The position numbers were made by a program, and so were the translations under genes. From Ruania alkalisoli (GTDB taxonomy: Bacteria > Actinomycetota > Actinomycetes > Actinomycetales > Beutenbergiaceae), in contig NZ_CP063169.1 in assembly GCF_014960965.1 (NCBI RefSeq), positions 3,505,581-3,569,580 on the forward strand: a stretch of 64,000 nt of DNA, read 5' to 3'. Under the pieces are notes generated by a model. It saw only the letters and a program-made list of their open reading frames with translations, made no database searches and was not told the DNA's origin. Position 1 is the first letter of the stretch; every line of letters starts with the position of its first letter. Below, piece by piece: positions 62,207 through 64,000 of this stretch.

Positions 62207-63083
62207 GAGATGGCGCATCGCCACCGTCGTCACAGCAGCACTGGGGATCACATGCGCCGGAGGATGCACATCAGAGGAGCCAGCCCATCCACCGCCAGCG
62301 TCGGAGTCCGTAGCGATCGAATCAGCCTGGAGCCTGCCGCTGGACCCGCTGCTATGGCCCGACCACGAATCTGAGACCGCGTTGTTCGATGCGGTGCAGC
62401 TGGCGATCGGCCGTTGTATGGAGGCACGCGGCGTGGACTATCAGCCCGGATCGTACGAGCCGGGATCGTATCCAGCCTTCTACGGCATCGTCTCGCGCGA
62501 GCGGGCTGCCGCCTCGGGCTACCGGCCGGCGCGCGCAGGTGGTGACCAAGAACCCGAGTCCGCGCCTGCCGAAGAACTCAATCGGGCATCAGTTGAGGCG
62601 CTGATCGGCACTGGGACGAGCACGGTGGATATTCGCGCCGACGACGGTGAGTTGCTCGGAACCTACGATCCTGACTCCTGCCTCAGTTCTGGGACTGCCG
62701 AGGTCCGGCCGGAGTGGGTAGAACTGGTCCAGCTCGAAGCACAGTTGCGATCGGTGATCAATCCGTCCATCGAGGCGTCGAACGATGATCCGGCCGTGCT
62801 CGACGCATGGTCTGAATGGTCGGAGTGCATGGCGGCTCGCGGCCACACGTTCGAGACACCGTGGGCGCCGTACTACTCCGTCTGGCCCGGCGATGAGCCG
62901 GGCGAGGAGGAGATCGCGACGGCCATCGCCGACGCGGAGTGCAAGGAAGTGACGCAGCTCATCCCGCTGTGGTCGTCGGTTCTCGCCGACATCCAGGGCG
63001 AGATGCTCGCCGAACTCATGCCGGGCGTCCTTGATCGATGGAGTGAGCTACGGGCTGCCGATGTCGAGCGGGTACAGACATGA
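62187..63083 (+). CDS. Lipoprotein of unknown function (paralogue B)
   Basis: Not recognised. It has 298 residues with an Arg-rich start, a hydrophobic stretch and a lipobox (ITCAGGCTS at about 20-26). It shares four cysteine motifs with paralogue A in the same order (see that entry). The ATG at 62187 lies inside the end of paralogue A. The two may sense or bind a common partner at the cell surface, or one may protect the cell against the other's target; no function can be stated. Confidence 0.7.
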   Translation: MRPPARRRWRIATVVTAALGITCAGGCTSEEPAHPPPASESVAIESAWSLPLDPLLWPDHESETALFDAVQLAIGRCMEARGVDYQPGSYEPGSYPAFYGIVSRERAAASGYRPARAGGDQEPESAPAEELNRASVEALIGTGTSTVDIRADDGELLGTYDPDSCLSSGTAEVRPEWVELVQLEAQLRSVINPSIEASNDDPAVLDAWSEWSECMAARGHTFETPWAPYYSVWPGDEPGEEEIATAIADAECKEVTQLIPLWSSVLADIQGEMLAELMPGVLDRWSELRAADVERVQT

Positions 63084-63126
63084 GCGGCGACCTCGGCAAG
63101 ACCGCCCCCGACGGAACGGACATCTG

Positions 63127-64000
63127 GTGAAGCGCCTCGCAAGGATCGTCGTCGCCCTGATCGTGGTGGCAGGCCTCGTGGTCGCAGGATGGGCCGCCCG
63201 CGGGGTGATCCAGACGCCCGCCGAGGCCTCACTTCCCGAACCCACACCGATCGCCGTCTTCACCGACGTCACGTCCGGCCCCATCTCCACCAGGCTGACC
63301 GGCTCCGGAACCATCCAGACCAGCGAGAGCACCTCGGTAGTGGCCAGCACCAGTGCCGGGCGCGCGGTGATCTCGGACACGCCGGTCGAGGTGGGTGAGG
63401 CTCTCCCCCTCTGCTCGGCGGCCATCGAGATCTCCGGGCGGCCCATCATCGCGCTTGAGGGAGTGGTGGTCTCCTATCGCGACCTAGGTCCGGGAATGAC
63501 GGGCGATGACGTCGAACAACTCCAAGTCGCCCTCGAAGCCTGTGGATATCCCCTCGTGACCGACGGGGTGTTCGGAGCCCAGACTGCCTCCGCAGTGCGC
63601 GAACTGTACGAATCCGCAGGCTACGACCCCCCGACGCGACCAGCCACACCGGAGAACACAGGCCCGGGGGACGACCCAGAAGCTGCCGACAACTCCGCGG
63701 AAGAGCCCGACGCCGGAGACAGCGCGCCGCAGGCGCCCCAACGCGAGGTGTACGTCCCGTTCAACGAGATCGCCTACCTGGACTCCAGCGGAGTCGTGTC
63801 ACAGGTCGCAGGCGTCAACAGCGTCGTCGGGGCCGATCCTGTCCTCACCGTTGACCATGGTGCGCTCACCTTCAGAGCCGAACTCACTGGCGCGGCGCGT
63901 GTGGCGATCACCACCGATGCCACGATGAGGATCGACATCGGCTCAGGTGTCGAGGTCGCCGTCCCAGACCTTCCCACAGCTCCCACGACAAACGGTGCGG
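63127..64000 (+). CDS. Peptidoglycan-binding membrane-fusion-like protein (3' end outside window)
   Basis: Begins VKRLARIVVALIVVAGLVVAGWAARG, an N-terminal membrane anchor, then a beta-rich segment like efflux adaptor (HlyD/MacA) proteins (VTSGPISTRLTGSGTIQTSE). A peptidoglycan-binding type 1 repeat follows at about 125-165 (PGMTGDDVEQLQVALEACGY, GVFGAQTASAVRELYESAGY), then an acidic Pro-rich insert. At least 291 residues; the end is missing. Such proteins usually precede MacB-like ABC transporter genes, so an export system probably continues to the right. Confidence 0.78.
   Translation, partial: MKRLARIVVALIVVAGLVVAGWAARGVIQTPAEASLPEPTPIAVFTDVTSGPISTRLTGSGTIQTSESTSVVASTSAGRAVISDTPVEVGEALPLCSAAIEISGRPIIALEGVVVSYRDLGPGMTGDDVEQLQVALEACGYPLVTDGVFGAQTASAVRELYESAGYDPPTRPATPENTGPGDDPEAADNSAEEPDAGDSAPQAPQREVYVPFNEIAYLDSSGVVSQVAGVNSVVGADPVLTVDHGALTFRAELTGAARVAITTDATMRIDIGSGVEVAVPDLPTAPTTNGA

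Noticed and set aside
1-64000. tRNA, rRNA, CRISPR array, prophage or replication origin
   Set aside because: No cloverleaf-like conserved sequence, rRNA segment, regularly spaced repeats, phage structural genes or DnaA-box cluster was recognised.

Overview
The window is high-GC DNA with short or overlapping gene junctions (GTGA, ATGA, TGATG), many GTG starts and several likely leaderless genes. It carries actinobacterial markers: a 32-residue bS22-type ribosomal protein next to an excisionase-type HTH gene and proC, a radA-disA pair, a DUF5997 gene, and a Cds1-like enzyme. I infer a Micrococcales-type actinomycete; Ruaniaceae or a relative is only a guess. I saw no rRNA, tRNA or CRISPR array.

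Layout. 1-6671, mostly minus strand: cytochrome c biogenesis (ccdA, TlpA-like thioredoxin), a histidine phosphatase, a MarR regulator divergent from yceI, an IS30-type element with intact 40-bp ends but a transposase split by a -1 frame change, a glutaredoxin-like protein, bS22, an HTH protein and acuC. 6820-17113: housekeeping genes, including a TrkH/TrkA potassium system, proC, radA-disA (DNA repair and c-di-AMP synthesis), the DUF5997 plus LysR-effector-domain pair, and mutY.

17239-32700: a carbohydrate locus. Two secreted proteins of almost equal length (1276 and 1277 residues) share one architecture of three beta-helix-like modules followed by a GH43 domain. They flank a sugar ABC transporter without its ATPase, a mutarotase-like protein and a 720-residue alpha-barrel protein of unknown activity. 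A decayed ABC exporter gene closes the region.

32713-44023: a two-armed catabolic cluster around a GntR regulator. It has the lower inositol-type steps (IolC-like kinase, DUF2090 aldolase, IolA-like dehydrogenase). Its upper part is non-canonical: two Gfo/Idh/MocA oxidoreductases, two SDRs, a zinc alcohol dehydrogenase, an IolE-like TIM barrel and an MBL-fold hydrolase, with no IolB or IolD. A shared ATGT-N4-ACAT motif in control regions of both loci suggests one regulon: polymer cut outside the cell, imported, oxidised, cleaved and sent to central metabolism.

44101-64000: a PAP2 phosphatase, a PanE-like reductase, an argA-type acetyltransferase, a SorC regulator divergent from glpF-glpK, a LacI-AEC transporter pair, xylB-xylA with a divergent ROK regulator, a Cds1-like enzyme, a second LacI regulator, a secreted trypsin-like protease, and an envelope operon (I36-type inhibitor, two paralogous lipoproteins, a peptidoglycan-binding adaptor cut by the window end).
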